NCBI GenBank assembly: GCA_002085155.1
Contig: NASX01000015.1
Coordinates: forward strand, 1 to 52,247
Direction of reading: 5' to 3'
DNA from: Sorangiineae bacterium NIC37A_2
Lineage (GTDB): Bacteria > Myxococcota_A > Polyangia > Polyangiales > Polyangiaceae
DNA: 52,247 bases
The translations under genes were made by a program, and so were the position numbers. Below are positions 43,399 through 52,247 of the stretch, piece after piece. The notes under the pieces were generated by a model. It made no database searches. It saw only the letters and a list, made by a program, of their open reading frames with translations, and was not told the origin of the DNA. Numbering within the stretch: position 1 is the stretch's first letter; the number at the start of each line of letters is the position of its first letter.

Positions 43399-43884
43399 GT
43401 GCATCGCGCTGCCGCTCCGGGGATGATCGCCGCACTCTCGGCTCTCGCGATCCTCGCGCCCGCGTGCCAGAGCTACTCGAGCCAGCTCGTGCGCGCCCAG
43501 GCCTTCTATCAAGAGAGCCGTTACGAAGATGCCCTCGCCATCTTCCGGTATCTCGGACCGAATGAGGGAGCCCTCGAGCCGAGGCAGAGAGTTCGCTACT
43601 ACTACCTTCGGGGGATGACGGACGTGCGGCTCGGATTCAAAGATGACGCCCGCTATTGGCTCGCGCTCGCCCGGGCGAGCCTGAAGAGTGCCGCGAGCGG
43701 GCTCACTCCCGAGGAAGCAGATCGACTTGAGCTGACGCTCAATGACCTAAACGAAGATCATCGCCGCACCATGCGGGGGTACGTCGAAACGGTAGAGGCT
43801 CAGGCGATGTCATGTCGCTGGAGCAGTGATTGCGAGGACGGTTACGTGTGCAAGGCGAATCAGTGTGTGAGCACAGACTCTTGA
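43399..43884 (+). CDS. Lipoprotein with tetratricopeptide-like helices
   Basis: 161 residues from GTG 43399 (ATG 43423 also fits). Lipobox LAPACQS (Cys23), then helices of TPR type: QAFYQESRYEDALAIFRYL and RYYYLRGMTDVRLGFKDDARYWLALA. A Cys-containing end follows (SCRWSSDCEDGYVCKANQC, five Cys), like the short disulfide-rich tails seen in many myxobacterial lipoproteins. It precedes a second TPR lipoprotein by 14 bp, so both are likely co-expressed and may interact. Confidence 0.78.
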   Translation: MHRAAAPGMIAALSALAILAPACQSYSSQLVRAQAFYQESRYEDALAIFRYLGPNEGALEPRQRVRYYYLRGMTDVRLGFKDDARYWLALARASLKSAASGLTPEEADRLELTLNDLNEDHRRTMRGYVETVEAQAMSCRWSSDCEDGYVCKANQCVSTDS

Positions 43885-43898
43885 AGTCGGAGGTCAAA

Positions 43899-45131
43899 GT
43901 GAAGGGCTATCGTGAGGGTTGGCTCGGAGTGGCTCGAGCCGAACAGCCCCCAAGGCGACAGCAGCTTGACGGGAAGCGAGCGCTTGGCCTTGGCCTTTCG
44001 CGGAGCTCCTTCTCGGTGGCCCTTTGTCTGTTCGCTCTTGGCTGCGCCGGCAGAGGAAAAGAGGCAAGTGCACCCGGTCGTGATGCCCATGTGAACGTTC
44101 CGACTACGGTCATCACGAAAGACACGGGAGAGAACATCGCGGATTTGCTCGCACGGGCCGATCGCGCGGCAGAGGATGGCGCTTACGAAGAGGCGATCCA
44201 CCTCTACCATCGAGTCATCGACGCCGATCTCGAGGGGGACTACCGGACGCGCGCGTTCATTGGGCTTGGCACAATCCACGACGTCGAAGGGCGAGCCGAA
44301 GCAGCTCTCGCTGCCTATCAGAGCGCGGTGCCGACGAGGGGTCCGTCTTCGCGGCCCGAAGTGGGACCGCTGCGCGTGCGGATCGTTCGTTTGCTGGTAT
44401 TTTTGGAGCGCTTCGTGGAAGCCGAGGAAGTGGCGCGGGAGCTCGACCCGAGTGAGAGGCCAGTGCTCGAAGCGGTCATCATCCACGCCGCGCGCGCCCT
44501 CGGACTCGTTGAGCGAGGTGAGCTCGATGAGGCCCAGCTCGAAATCGGACGCGGCAGACAGCGGCTCGACGACGCTGGGCTCGGTCAGCTCATTGAGGTC
44601 CCGCTCGACGTCGCGGCGCTCGAGTATGCTCGAGGTGAGCTCTTGCGCCGCCGTGCCGAAGCCATCGGCTTCGACCCATTGCCGCTCGACTTCGCGGCGG
44701 CGCTCGAGGAGCGCTGCCGGTACATTCTCGATGCTCAAGCGGCCTATTCGGAGGTCATGAAGGCCGGCAGCGCTCAATACTCAGCGATGGCGGGCGTGCG
44801 CGTGGGGAGCCTGTATCAATCGCTCCACTCCGACTTGATCCGCATGGGCCGACCGACCACAGCGGACACCCCCGAGAAGCGCATGTTGTTCGAGGCGGCC
44901 CTGCGCCTTCGGTACGCGATTCTGCTCAGGAAAGCGGCCGCGATGATGGAAAGCACAGTGCGCATGATCGAGCGGACGGGTGAGGGTGGCCAGTGGGCCG
45001 AGCGCGCGCGACAGGCGCTCAGTGAAATATCACAAGCGGAGCGGAGTGAGCAGGCGCTCATCGACGCGCTTCCCGTCGCGCGAGCGGACATCGAACGCGC
45101 CCTCGCGGATCTCGGGGAACGGGCGAAGTAG
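43899..45131 (+). CDS. TPR-type lipoprotein
   Basis: 410 residues from GTG 43899, chosen because GGAGG lies 6-10 bases upstream. Lipobox CLFALGC (Cys49) after a longer basic N-region. The mature part is helical with TPR-like pairs (ADRAAEDGAYEEAIHLYHRV, GLGTIHDVEGRAEAALAAYQ) and a long charged C-terminal helix. No enzyme motif. Likely a periplasmic or outer-membrane scaffold working with the lipoprotein before it. Confidence 0.82.
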   Translation: MKGYREGWLGVARAEQPPRRQQLDGKRALGLGLSRSSFSVALCLFALGCAGRGKEASAPGRDAHVNVPTTVITKDTGENIADLLARADRAAEDGAYEEAIHLYHRVIDADLEGDYRTRAFIGLGTIHDVEGRAEAALAAYQSAVPTRGPSSRPEVGPLRVRIVRLLVFLERFVEAEEVARELDPSERPVLEAVIIHAARALGLVERGELDEAQLEIGRGRQRLDDAGLGQLIEVPLDVAALEYARGELLRRRAEAIGFDPLPLDFAAALEERCRYILDAQAAYSEVMKAGSAQYSAMAGVRVGSLYQSLHSDLIRMGRPTTADTPEKRMLFEAALRLRYAILLRKAAAMMESTVRMIERTGEGGQWAERARQALSEISQAERSEQALIDALPVARADIERALADLGERAK

Positions 45132-45863
45132 GCCGTGCGAGGCTGGCTCCCCCGGGACCTCTGCTTGGCGCCCTCAGAGCCCTCAGTTCCAGCTCACCGA
45201 AGTCGCTGCGGGGCACAATCTTGGACAGAGCCCGCTCGTCTTGCGCTGGACGAGGGAGTCGGACGGCTCGACGGGGATCCTTGTTTTTACGGCGCTCTGG
45301 CAACAGCTGATTCGGTAGTCCCCGAGGCCGGTCAGTGAGTTCAGCGCCACCGTCCACTCGCGGTGTCCTGTAAGGGGAATCCCTCGGCCGTACCCGGCAG
45401 GGAGGGGCGTCTCGACCGGGGTGGCTTTCACGGTTCGTCGCCCGCGGGGGGATCCAAGGTCGCGAATTTGCGAGAGTTTCGTGATATTTGGAGCGGTGCG
45501 ATTCGTGCTTGACTCGGCCGAGTGAAGGGGCTAGTTCAGCGCACCCGCCGTCCCTGGGTGCTTAGGGTTGATTTGTCTTCTTTCCAGGCCGCTTTTTTGG
45601 CCAGGTAAGGAGGGAGAAGCCCGAAAGCAGCCACCGGAGCTCCGATTCCGGAAGGTCGGCGGGTGGGGCCAGAGGATCCTCCGCGATCCAAGGCCGCAGA
45701 ATCCCCACAGTACCCCTGTGGGCCTTATTCCGAACCGCCGCCCGTGTCTCTCCGAACTTCGATCCCTGTCTCTTACGCGCCCGCCCGCTGTGGCTCGGCT
45801 CGAGGGGCCTCGATCTATGGGCGGCGCAGCCTCGGGGACTCGGTTCGCCTCGCTCCTGTCACC
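45132..45863. other. 732-bp region before the tRNA-tuf cluster, no recognised gene
   Basis: A weak promoter-like pair, TTGACT (45509-45514) and TAGTTC (45532-45537) with 17 bp spacing, lies in an AT-richer patch and may drive the tRNA operon. A perfect 7-bp hairpin, CCCACAG-TACCC-CTGTGGG, is at 45704-45722. Frames at 45183-45431 (minus) and in one plus-strand frame are open but show no recognisable family, so I do not call a gene. Confidence 0.45.
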
Positions 45864-45936
45864 GTTGGCGTAGCTCAATTGGTAGAGCACCGGTTTTGTA
45901 AACCGAAGGTTAGGGGTTCAAGTCCCCTCGCCAGCT
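45864..45936 (+). tRNA. tRNA-Thr (anticodon TGT)
   Basis: Acceptor GTTGGCG pairs with CGCCAGC (one G-T wobble), D arm GCTCAATTGGTAGAGC, anticodon loop TTTGTAA and T arm GGGGTTCAAGTCCCC. The closing pair of the anticodon stem is a C-A mismatch. First of four tRNAs before tuf. Confidence 0.95.
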
Positions 45937-46030
45937 CTCCTGAGGCTCGCCGGACGATTGCGCGAGCCCACGGCGTCGGTCGTCGGTACTCGAGGACCAT
46001 CGGGGAGACGGTAAAAAGTTTAGTTTTTTC

Positions 46031-46113
46031 GGAGGGTTGCCCGAGTGGCCAAAGGGAGCAGGCTGTAAACCTGCCGGCGTCAGCCTACGTTGGTTCGAAT
46101 CCATCACCCTCCA
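46031..46113 (+). tRNA. tRNA-Tyr (anticodon GTA)
   Basis: 83 bases with a long variable arm, as in bacterial class II tRNA-Tyr. Acceptor GGAGGGT pairs with ACCCTCC; anticodon stem GCAGG / CCTGC encloses CTGTAAA; T arm TGGTTCGAATCCATC-like segment. Confidence 0.97.
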
Positions 46114-46158
46114 CTAGGTCGTCCGCTTCTTCTGCGAGCGACCTGATCCATCAAACAC

Positions 46159-46231
46159 GCGGGAGTAGCTCAGTTGGTAGAGCGTCAGCCTTCCAAGCTG
46201 AATGTCGTGGGTTCGAATCCCATCTCCCGCT
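46159..46231 (+). tRNA. tRNA-Gly (anticodon TCC)
   Basis: Acceptor GCGGGAG pairs with CTCCCGC; D arm GCTCAGTTGGTAGAGC; anticodon stem TCAGC / GCTGA around CTTCCAA; T arm GTGGGTTCGAATCCCAT. Confidence 0.97.
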
Positions 46232-46299
46232 CGAAGGTCAAAAGGGCCCTCGGGCTCCGCTGACCCTTGGGCGGTTCAAATCGTCACTTTCTTCACCTT

Positions 46300-46372
<73 letters not shown>

Positions 46373-46437
46373 CTCCCGGGGGCTCCCCTGAAACAAAACG
46401 CAAACCGCGAATCACGTCACAGGTAACGAAGGCAGTC

Positions 46438-47628
<1,191 letters not shown>

Positions 47629-47653
47629 GGAAGCGGCGTAGGGGTCCGCAGCC

Positions 47654-47827
47654 ATGCTCTCGTCCAAACGACAAGAGAAGCAGCGGATCCCGATCGTCCT
47701 GGCCTGCTCCATCTGCGGAGGGCGGAATTTCAAGACGACTCGTGGAAGGCACCAAGAAGGAATCCTCAGACTCAAGAAATTCTGCCCAGCCTGCGGGAAA
47801 CACACTGAACACGTGGAAAGCAGGTAA
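47654..47827 (+). CDS. rpmG: Ribosomal protein bL33
   Basis: 57-residue large-subunit protein with two CxxC pairs (CSIC and CPAC), the zinc-binding form of bL33, and the typical core NFKTTRGRHQEGILRLKKFC (about 25-44). Lies 26 bp after tuf, before tRNA-Trp, the usual neighbourhood for rpmG. Confidence 0.95.
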   Translation: MLSSKRQEKQRIPIVLACSICGGRNFKTTRGRHQEGILRLKKFCPACGKHTEHVESR

Positions 47828-47833
47828 CGGAGG

Positions 47834-47860
47834 AAGCCGGCTCTCAAGGGGCCCGGCTTT
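47834..47860 (+). terminator. Hairpin after rpmG
   Basis: AAGCCGG pairs with CCGGCTT around a 12-base loop, just after the rpmG stop. Followed by only a few T, so it may instead mark processing before tRNA-Trp. Confidence 0.5.
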
Positions 47861-47896
47861 CGCCACATCAGGGGATCATCCCCGGAACATTTGCAC

Positions 47897-47969
47897 AGGG
47901 GTATAGCTCAGTCGGTAGAGCAGCGGATTCCAAATCCGCAGGTCGGGAGTTCGAGCCTCTCTGCCCCTG
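47897..47969 (+). tRNA. tRNA-Trp (anticodon CCA)
   Basis: Acceptor AGGGGTA pairs with TGCCCCT (one A-T end pair, T-A etc.); anticodon stem GCGGA / TCCGC around TTCCAAA; T arm GGAGTTCGAGCCTCT with one mismatch. Between rpmG and secE, the standard place. Confidence 0.96.
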
Positions 47970-48012
47970 CAACCCGAAAGTAACCGCTCCCGGGCGGAGA
48001 ACGAAAGTCTTC

Positions 48013-48546
48013 ATGGCAAGCGATTCCGACGATACCAAAACCCTCGAGGACAAAGAGGCCGATCCGAACCCTTCGGGTCAGGCTCCGCTCGCGGTGGAGG
48101 AAGGGGACGACGATGTCGGTCGCCTCCCCGCGGTGCTCGGGGTGGATCGCTATGTCCACGCTGCGTTTTTCATCGCTGCCCTGATCGCGTCGTACCTCGC
48201 TGCTCAGATCCTCGGTCTGATCTGGAACACGTTGACCGGATTCCCTGAGGCGGTGCGGGCCGTTCCGCTGTTGCTCGAGTACAGCGAGGACGAGCGTGGC
48301 ACCATTTGCCTGGTCATCGGTGCAGTTGTGGGCGTTCTGTCGGTTTTGCGCTACTACCGTCGGCCCAGCATCAAGGGCTGGGCATTTGGGGTGGCGCAAG
48401 AACTCGGTCGCGTCACCTGGCCCGCGAGGGACACAGTCACAAACGGCACACTCGTTGTCATCGTCGCAAGCCTCATCGCTACTATCTACGTAACGCTACT
48501 GGATCGCTTCTGGGGCTACCTCACGAATTTGGTGTACGGAGCATGA
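48013..48546 (+). CDS. secE: Preprotein translocase subunit SecE with N-terminal extension
   Basis: 177 residues. The C-terminal ~60 residues are SecE: an amphipathic helix with ELGRVTWPARDTVTNGT (about 129-145) and one membrane span (about 146-165). Before this are an acidic N-terminus and two further membrane helices (about 50-71 and 97-113), giving a three-helix form like that of E. coli rather than the single-span form. ATG 48013 is followed by the nusG start in a 4-bp overlap (ATGA). Confidence 0.93.
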   Translation: MASDSDDTKTLEDKEADPNPSGQAPLAVEEGDDDVGRLPAVLGVDRYVHAAFFIAALIASYLAAQILGLIWNTLTGFPEAVRAVPLLLEYSEDERGTICLVIGAVVGVLSVLRYYRRPSIKGWAFGVAQELGRVTWPARDTVTNGTLVVIVASLIATIYVTLLDRFWGYLTNLVYGA

Positions 48547-49103
48547 GCTCACAATCAACTACCGATCAGCCGGCCACGAAAAAGTGGTACGTCGCCACGA
48601 CCTACTCGGGATTCGAGAATAAGGTGAAGTCGGCGCTGCTCGAGCGGATCCGCCAGTTCAAGATGGACGACCGCTTCGGTGAGATCTTGATTCCGACCGA
48701 GCAGATCACGGAGACCAGCAAGGACGGTAAGGTGCGGACCCGTTCGCGCACGACCTTCCCTGGCTACATTTTCGTCGAGATGGTGATGGGCGAGGAAGCT
48801 TGGCACCTCGTCAAGGACACGCCGAAGGTTACCGGTTTTATTGGGAATAACCGGCCGCAGGAGGTGCAGCCACCGTCGATCGACGGGCTGCGCCGCGGCA
48901 TCTCCGAGGGCGCTCAGAAGCCCCGGCCGAAGTATGAGTTCCACGTGGGCGACGAGGTTCGCGTGGTCGTGGGTGCGTTCGCGAACTTCTCTGGCACGGT
49001 CCAGGAAGTGAACAGCGACAAGCAAAAGTTGAAGGTCAAGGTGAGCATCTTTGGTCGGGACACGCCGGTCGAGCTCAACTTTTCAGATGTAGAGAAGCGC
49101 TAA
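48543..49103 (+). CDS. nusG: Transcription termination/antitermination factor NusG
   Basis: 186 residues from ATG 48543. N-terminal NGN domain (KKWYVATTYSGFENKVKSAL, IPTEQ, TFPGYIFVEMVMGEEAWHLV, VTGFIG) and C-terminal KOW domain (GDEVRVVVGAFANFSGTVQE). Binds RNA polymerase, and Rho or S10. Translationally coupled to secE. Confidence 0.97.
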   Translation: MSSQSTTDQPATKKWYVATTYSGFENKVKSALLERIRQFKMDDRFGEILIPTEQITETSKDGKVRTRSRTTFPGYIFVEMVMGEEAWHLVKDTPKVTGFIGNNRPQEVQPPSIDGLRRGISEGAQKPRPKYEFHVGDEVRVVVGAFANFSGTVQEVNSDKQKLKVKVSIFGRDTPVELNFSDVEKR

Positions 49104-49118
49104 GCGCGAGAGACGATT

Positions 49119-49565
49119 ATGGCTGCCGCGAAGAAGAAGATCACTGGTTACATCAAGCTGCAACTGCCCGCCGGTAAGGCGAATCCGGCGCCGCCCGTGG
49201 GTCCTGCCCTCGGTCAGCATGGCGTCAACATCATGCAGTTCTGTAAGGACTTCAACGCCAAGACGGCGAAGCTCGGCGACACTGTCGTTCCGATCGTCAT
49301 CACCGTCTACGCGGACCGCTCCTTCAGCTTCGTGATGAAGTCGGCCCCCGCCAGCATCCTCATCAAGAAGGCCCTCGGCCTGAAGATGGGTAAGCCGGGC
49401 TCGGGTTCGAAGGAGCCGAACAAGCAGAAGGTCGGCAAGATCACCTGGGATCAGCTCCGCGCCATTGCGCAGGAGAAGCTTCAGGACATGAACGCGACGG
49501 ACGTCGAAGCCGCAGCGAAGTCAATCGCGGGCACCGCTCGCAGCATGGGCGTCGACGTCATCTGA
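49119..49565 (+). CDS. rplK: Ribosomal protein uL11
   Basis: 148 residues binding 23S rRNA at the GTPase-associated region. [37 protein letters not shown] and the C-terminal TAKSMGVDV-type end ([11 protein letters not shown]) are standard. Starts 15 bp after nusG. Confidence 0.97.
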   Translation: MAAAKKKITGYIKLQLPAGKANPAPPVGPALGQHGVNIMQFCKDFNAKTAKLGDTVVPIVITVYADRSFSFVMKSAPASILIKKALGLKMGKPGSGSKEPNKQKVGKITWDQLRAIAQEKLQDMNATDVEAAAKSIAGTARSMGVDVI

Positions 49566-49589
49566 CGTTCCGCTCTTCCGAAGCTTCCC

Positions 49590-49606
49590 TCCCGGAAACT
49601 CCGGGA
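49590..49606. promoter_or_regulatory. Small hairpin in the rplK-rplA gap
   Basis: TCCCGGA and TCCGGGA form a perfect 7-bp stem with a 3-base loop, in a 150-bp gap where many bacteria have none or a short one. It may influence processing or translation of the rplA-rplJ transcript. Confidence 0.4.
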
Positions 49607-49715
49607 CGATAGAACATCCTGAGTTTCCCCCATCCCCAAAAGTTACTGGCCCGGGCTGACCGACCCAAAAAGCGGTGAGCTCATTCAGGGTCCAGGAGTC
49701 GAAAGACGAACCTCT

Positions 49716-50432
49716 ATGCCAAAAAAGATTGCAAAGAAAAGAGCGCAAGCTCTGGCCGGCTTTGAGCGGCAGAAGCTGTACTCCGTCGAGGAGGCTGCTG
49801 ATCTCGTGAAGAAGCTCGCTTACGCCAAGTTCGACGAATCCGTCGACATCGCGGTGCGCCTCGGGGTGAATCCGAAGCACGCCGACCAGATGGTGCGCGG
49901 CGCGGTCGTCCTCCCTCACGGGACGGGCAAGTCCGTGCGCGTCGCTGTCTTCGCTCGCGGCGACAAGGAGAAGGAAGCTCGCGAAGCGGGCGCCGATTTC
50001 GTGGGCGCCGACGACCTGGTGAACGAAGTTCTCGGCGGCATGCTGGACTTCGACCGCGTGATCGCGACCCCGGACATGATGGGTGCGGTCGGTAAGCTCG
50101 GTCGCGTCCTCGGTCCGCGTGGCCTCATGCCGAACCCCAAGGTCGGCAGCGTGACCCTAAACGTGGGGCAGGCCGTCCGCGAGGCGAAGGCTGGTAAGGT
50201 TGAGTACCGCGTCGACAAGGCCGGCGTGGTTCACGCGCGCATTGGCCAGAGGTCCTTCGGTGCCGACAAGCTGAGTGAGAACGCCCGCGCCATGGTGCGT
50301 GAGCTCATCGCGCGTAAGCCCTCGACCGCCAAGGGAACCTATCTCCGAAGCATCACTGTTTCGAGCACGATGGGCCCCGGCGTGAAGATTGACACCTCGA
50401 GCGTCGCCGCCACCGGCGAGGAGGAGAGCTAA
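49716..50432 (+). CDS. rplA: Ribosomal protein uL1
   Basis: 238 residues, L1 stalk protein. Signatures [54 protein letters not shown] and [16 protein letters not shown] are all present. Its stop codon shares one base with the ATG of rplJ (TAATG), so the two are coupled. Confidence 0.97.
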   Translation: MPKKIAKKRAQALAGFERQKLYSVEEAADLVKKLAYAKFDESVDIAVRLGVNPKHADQMVRGAVVLPHGTGKSVRVAVFARGDKEKEAREAGADFVGADDLVNEVLGGMLDFDRVIATPDMMGAVGKLGRVLGPRGLMPNPKVGSVTLNVGQAVREAKAGKVEYRVDKAGVVHARIGQRSFGADKLSENARAMVRELIARKPSTAKGTYLRSITVSSTMGPGVKIDTSSVAATGEEES

Positions 50433-50953
50433 TGTTGCGTGCAGACAAAGAGCTCGCGGTCAGCGCGATCCGTGAGCGATTCTCGAAGATGTCCTCGGCG
50501 GTTTTCGTCGACTTCTCGGGCATGACGGTCGAGGAGCTCACGAGCCTCCGCGGCAAGTTCCGTGAGAAGGGCGTCGAGTACAAGGTTCTCAAGAACACCC
50601 TCGTCAAGAAGGCCCTCGGCGACGAGCCTTTTTCGGGCAGCCTGTCGAAGGTCCTGCGCGGCATGACCGGTATCGCTTGGAGCTTCGAGGAGCCGAGCGC
50701 TGCCGCCCGCGTCGTCAAGGACTTCGCCAAGGAGAACGAGAAGCTGAAGATCAAGGCCGGCCTCATGGACGGTCAGGTCCTCAGCCCCAAGCAGGTCGAG
50801 GATCAACTCGCGACCTTGCCGAGCAAGGACGAAGCGCGCGCGATGTTGCTCGCTACGTTCAACGCACCTGCGCAGACGTTCGTCCGTCTGCTCAATGCAC
50901 CCCTCCAGCAGATGGTCCTCGTTCTCGAGGCCAAGCGAAACAAGGGCGGCTGA
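50432..50953 (+). CDS. rplJ: Ribosomal protein uL10
   Basis: 173 residues, base of the L7/L12 stalk. FVDFSGMTVEELTSLRGKFR and YKVLKNTLVKKAL in the N-terminal RNA-binding domain are typical, and the C-terminal helix that binds L7/L12 follows (RLLNAPLQQMVLVLEAK). One-base overlap with rplA. The usual autoregulatory leader would lie upstream of rplJ; here rplA abuts it. Confidence 0.96.
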   Translation: MLRADKELAVSAIRERFSKMSSAVFVDFSGMTVEELTSLRGKFREKGVEYKVLKNTLVKKALGDEPFSGSLSKVLRGMTGIAWSFEEPSAAARVVKDFAKENEKLKIKAGLMDGQVLSPKQVEDQLATLPSKDEARAMLLATFNAPAQTFVRLLNAPLQQMVLVLEAKRNKGG

Positions 50954-51104
50954 GCCGCTCTTTCATCCAAAACCCTCAAGCTACCCCGTGGTGAAGCGAT
51001 TCGCCTCATCCGGAGTCACCGCGTAGAACCCATCAACAAATCGAACGTCAAGGACCGCATCCGGACGAATGAGCCGGAGCGGCAGTTCCAGGAGTAAAAC
51101 AAAA

Positions 51105-51485
51105 ATGGCCGATATTACTAAGGACCAGGTAGTCGACTACCTCTCGAACCTCCCCGTGATCCAGATCGCTGAGCTCGTGAAGGAGCTCGAGGCGAAGTGG
51201 GGCGTCAGCGCAGCACCCGTGGCTGTTGCTGGTGTGGGCGGCGGCGCCGCTGCTGCTGCTGAGGTCGAGGAGAAGGACGAGTTCGACGTCGTGCTCGCTG
51301 ACGCGGGTGCGCAGAAGATCAACGTCATCAAGGTCGTTCGCGAGATCACCGGTCTCGGCCTCAAGGAGGCAAAGGACCTGGTCGAGGGTACGCCCAAGAC
51401 CCTCAAGGAAGGCGTCAACAAGGAAGAAGCCGCCGACCTCAAGAAGAAGCTCGAAGAAGCAGGCGCAAAGGTCGAGGTCAAGTAA
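51105..51485 (+). CDS. rplL: Ribosomal protein bL12 (L7/L12)
   Basis: 126 residues from ATG 51105, with AGGAG 12-16 bp upstream. N-terminal dimerisation helices ([20 protein letters not shown]), a Gly/Ala hinge, and the C-terminal domain with [20 protein letters not shown] (about 65-84) that contacts translation factors. 151 bp separate it from rplJ. Confidence 0.97.
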   Translation: MADITKDQVVDYLSNLPVIQIAELVKELEAKWGVSAAPVAVAGVGGGAAAAAEVEEKDEFDVVLADAGAQKINVIKVVREITGLGLKEAKDLVEGTPKTLKEGVNKEEAADLKKKLEEAGAKVEVK

Positions 51486-51538
51486 CCACCTCGTGCTTTG
51501 GCCTATCAGGTGGCTTCGGAATCCGTGTCAGAGCACCT

Positions 51539-51565
51539 GCCCGCCCGGTAATGGGGTGGGCGGGT
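51539..51565 (+). promoter_or_regulatory. Hairpin in the rplL-rpoB gap
   Basis: CCCGCCC and GGGCGGG form a perfect 7-bp stem with an 11-base loop. In many bacteria a partial terminator or RNase III site lies here and sets the ratio of ribosomal protein to RNA polymerase; no T-run is present, so processing is equally likely. Confidence 0.5.
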
Positions 51566-51678
51566 CGCTCCGACGCGCCTATTTGAGTCGTGAGGGAATT
51601 GCCCGTGCGGCAGAGCGCGGACGCATGGTTCGCGTGTGACTAACGTCGCGCGGCCCGTTTTGAGAAACAAGCAAAAAA

Positions 51679-52247
51679 ATGGCTTCCAAGGTCCAATCCA
51701 ACTTCCGTCATCGTACCAATTTGGGTCAGGTTGAGTCCGTCGTCGACGTACCGAACCTGATCGGCATTCAGAAGCGAAGCTACACCATCTTTTTGCAATC
51801 GGACGTCGATCCGAAGCAACGACAGGACGTTGGCCTCGAGGGCGTTTTCAAGAGCGTCTTCCCGATTCGCGACTTCGATGGAACGAGCGAGCTCGTCTAC
51901 GTCGGCTACACGCTCGAGAAGCCCAAGTATGACGTCGAAGAGTGCCGCCAGCGCGGTATGACCTTCGCGGCGCCGATTCGCGTCACGACCCAGCTCATGG
52001 TCTACGACGTGCGCGAGGGCGGCGAGCGCATCGTGCGCGACATCAAGGAGCAGGAGGTCTACTTCGGTGAGATCCCGCTCATGACCGAGACGGGCACGTT
52101 CATCATCAACGGCACCGAGCGCGTCGTCGTTTCTCAGCTCCACAGGAGCCCGGGCGTCTTCTTCGACCACGACAAGGGCAAGACGCACTCCTCCGGCAAG
52201 CTCCTCTACTCAGCTCGAGTCATCCCCTACAGCGGTTCTTGGCTCGA
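51679..52247 (+). CDS. rpoB: RNA polymerase beta subunit (N-terminal part, cut by the window end)
   Basis: 190 residues from ATG 51679 up to the edge. SFRHRTNLG-type start ([20 protein letters not shown]), then the conserved [20 protein letters not shown] and [10 protein letters not shown], all diagnostic of the bacterial beta subunit. The rest lies outside the window. Confidence 0.98.
   Translation, partial: MASKVQSNFRHRTNLGQVESVVDVPNLIGIQKRSYTIFLQSDVDPKQRQDVGLEGVFKSVFPIRDFDGTSELVYVGYTLEKPKYDVEECRQRGMTFAAPIRVTTQLMVYDVREGGERIVRDIKEQEVYFGEIPLMTETGTFIINGTERVVVSQLHRSPGVFFDHDKGKTHSSGKLLYSARVIPYSGSWL

Noticed and set aside
45183-45431. Minus-strand 82-residue ORF before the tRNA cluster
   Set aside because: No recognisable family and the codon pattern looks random; kept only as open frame.

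Overview
The window is chromosomal DNA from a GC-rich Gram-negative bacterium, most likely a myxobacterium-like member of the Myxococcota (class Polyangia or close kin). The case rests on many lipoproteins with Gly/Ser-rich linkers, a Hanks-type Ser/Thr kinase, an OmpA protein paired with a DUF4398-type lipoprotein, a stand-alone M17 N-domain protein, and a standard translation/transcription cluster at the right end. The taxonomic call is inference from gene content; no 16S gene is present.

Left part (1-9.9 kb): minisatellite DNA and a truncated LysR gene, then riboflavin genes (ribE; ribBA with a decayed GTP cyclohydrolase II half; ribH) running into nusB. A GH3-family gene lies reversed between ribE and ribBA. 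Next come an M17 N-domain protein, a lipoprotein, an ArsA-like ATPase and a membrane-anchored Ser/Thr kinase. Middle-left (9.8-20.5 kb): a small basic ORF, a hybrid histidine kinase with two membrane modules, RNase G/E with a very large charged insertion, a predicted 3'-5' exonuclease, a winged-helix protein, alanine racemase, a repeat-rich 640-bp gap, and a MATE-GST pair.

Centre (20.7-33.8 kb): a small rod-protein-like ORF, a VWA lipoprotein, a radical SAM/SPASM maturase directly followed by a zinc-ribbon, Gly-rich protein with three PxYGA motifs (the best candidate for a little-described modification system), a DUF4398/OmpA pair, a polytopic membrane protein, an anchored alpha/beta hydrolase, a compact pgsB-pgsC-pgsW poly-gamma-glutamate operon and a divergent 2OG-Fe(II) oxygenase. 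Centre-right (33.9-45.1 kb): GMC oxidoreductase, two aldo/keto reductases, a GH12-like lipoprotein, GtrA-like protein, HEAT-repeat lipoprotein, CysQ-like phosphatase, trmB and two lipoproteins.

Right end (45.8-52.2 kb): tRNA-Thr(TGT), tRNA-Tyr(GTA), tRNA-Gly(TCC), tRNA-Thr(GGT), tuf, rpmG, tRNA-Trp(CCA), secE, nusG, rplK, rplA, rplJ, rplL and the start of rpoB, a conserved bacterial order.

A second layer runs across the window. Five intergenic copies of a ~55-bp element (core GATGGACCGGGGCC, mostly followed by an A-rich tract) all lie in the same orientation next to gene 3' ends, and two of them sit beside copies of one GC-rich minisatellite family.
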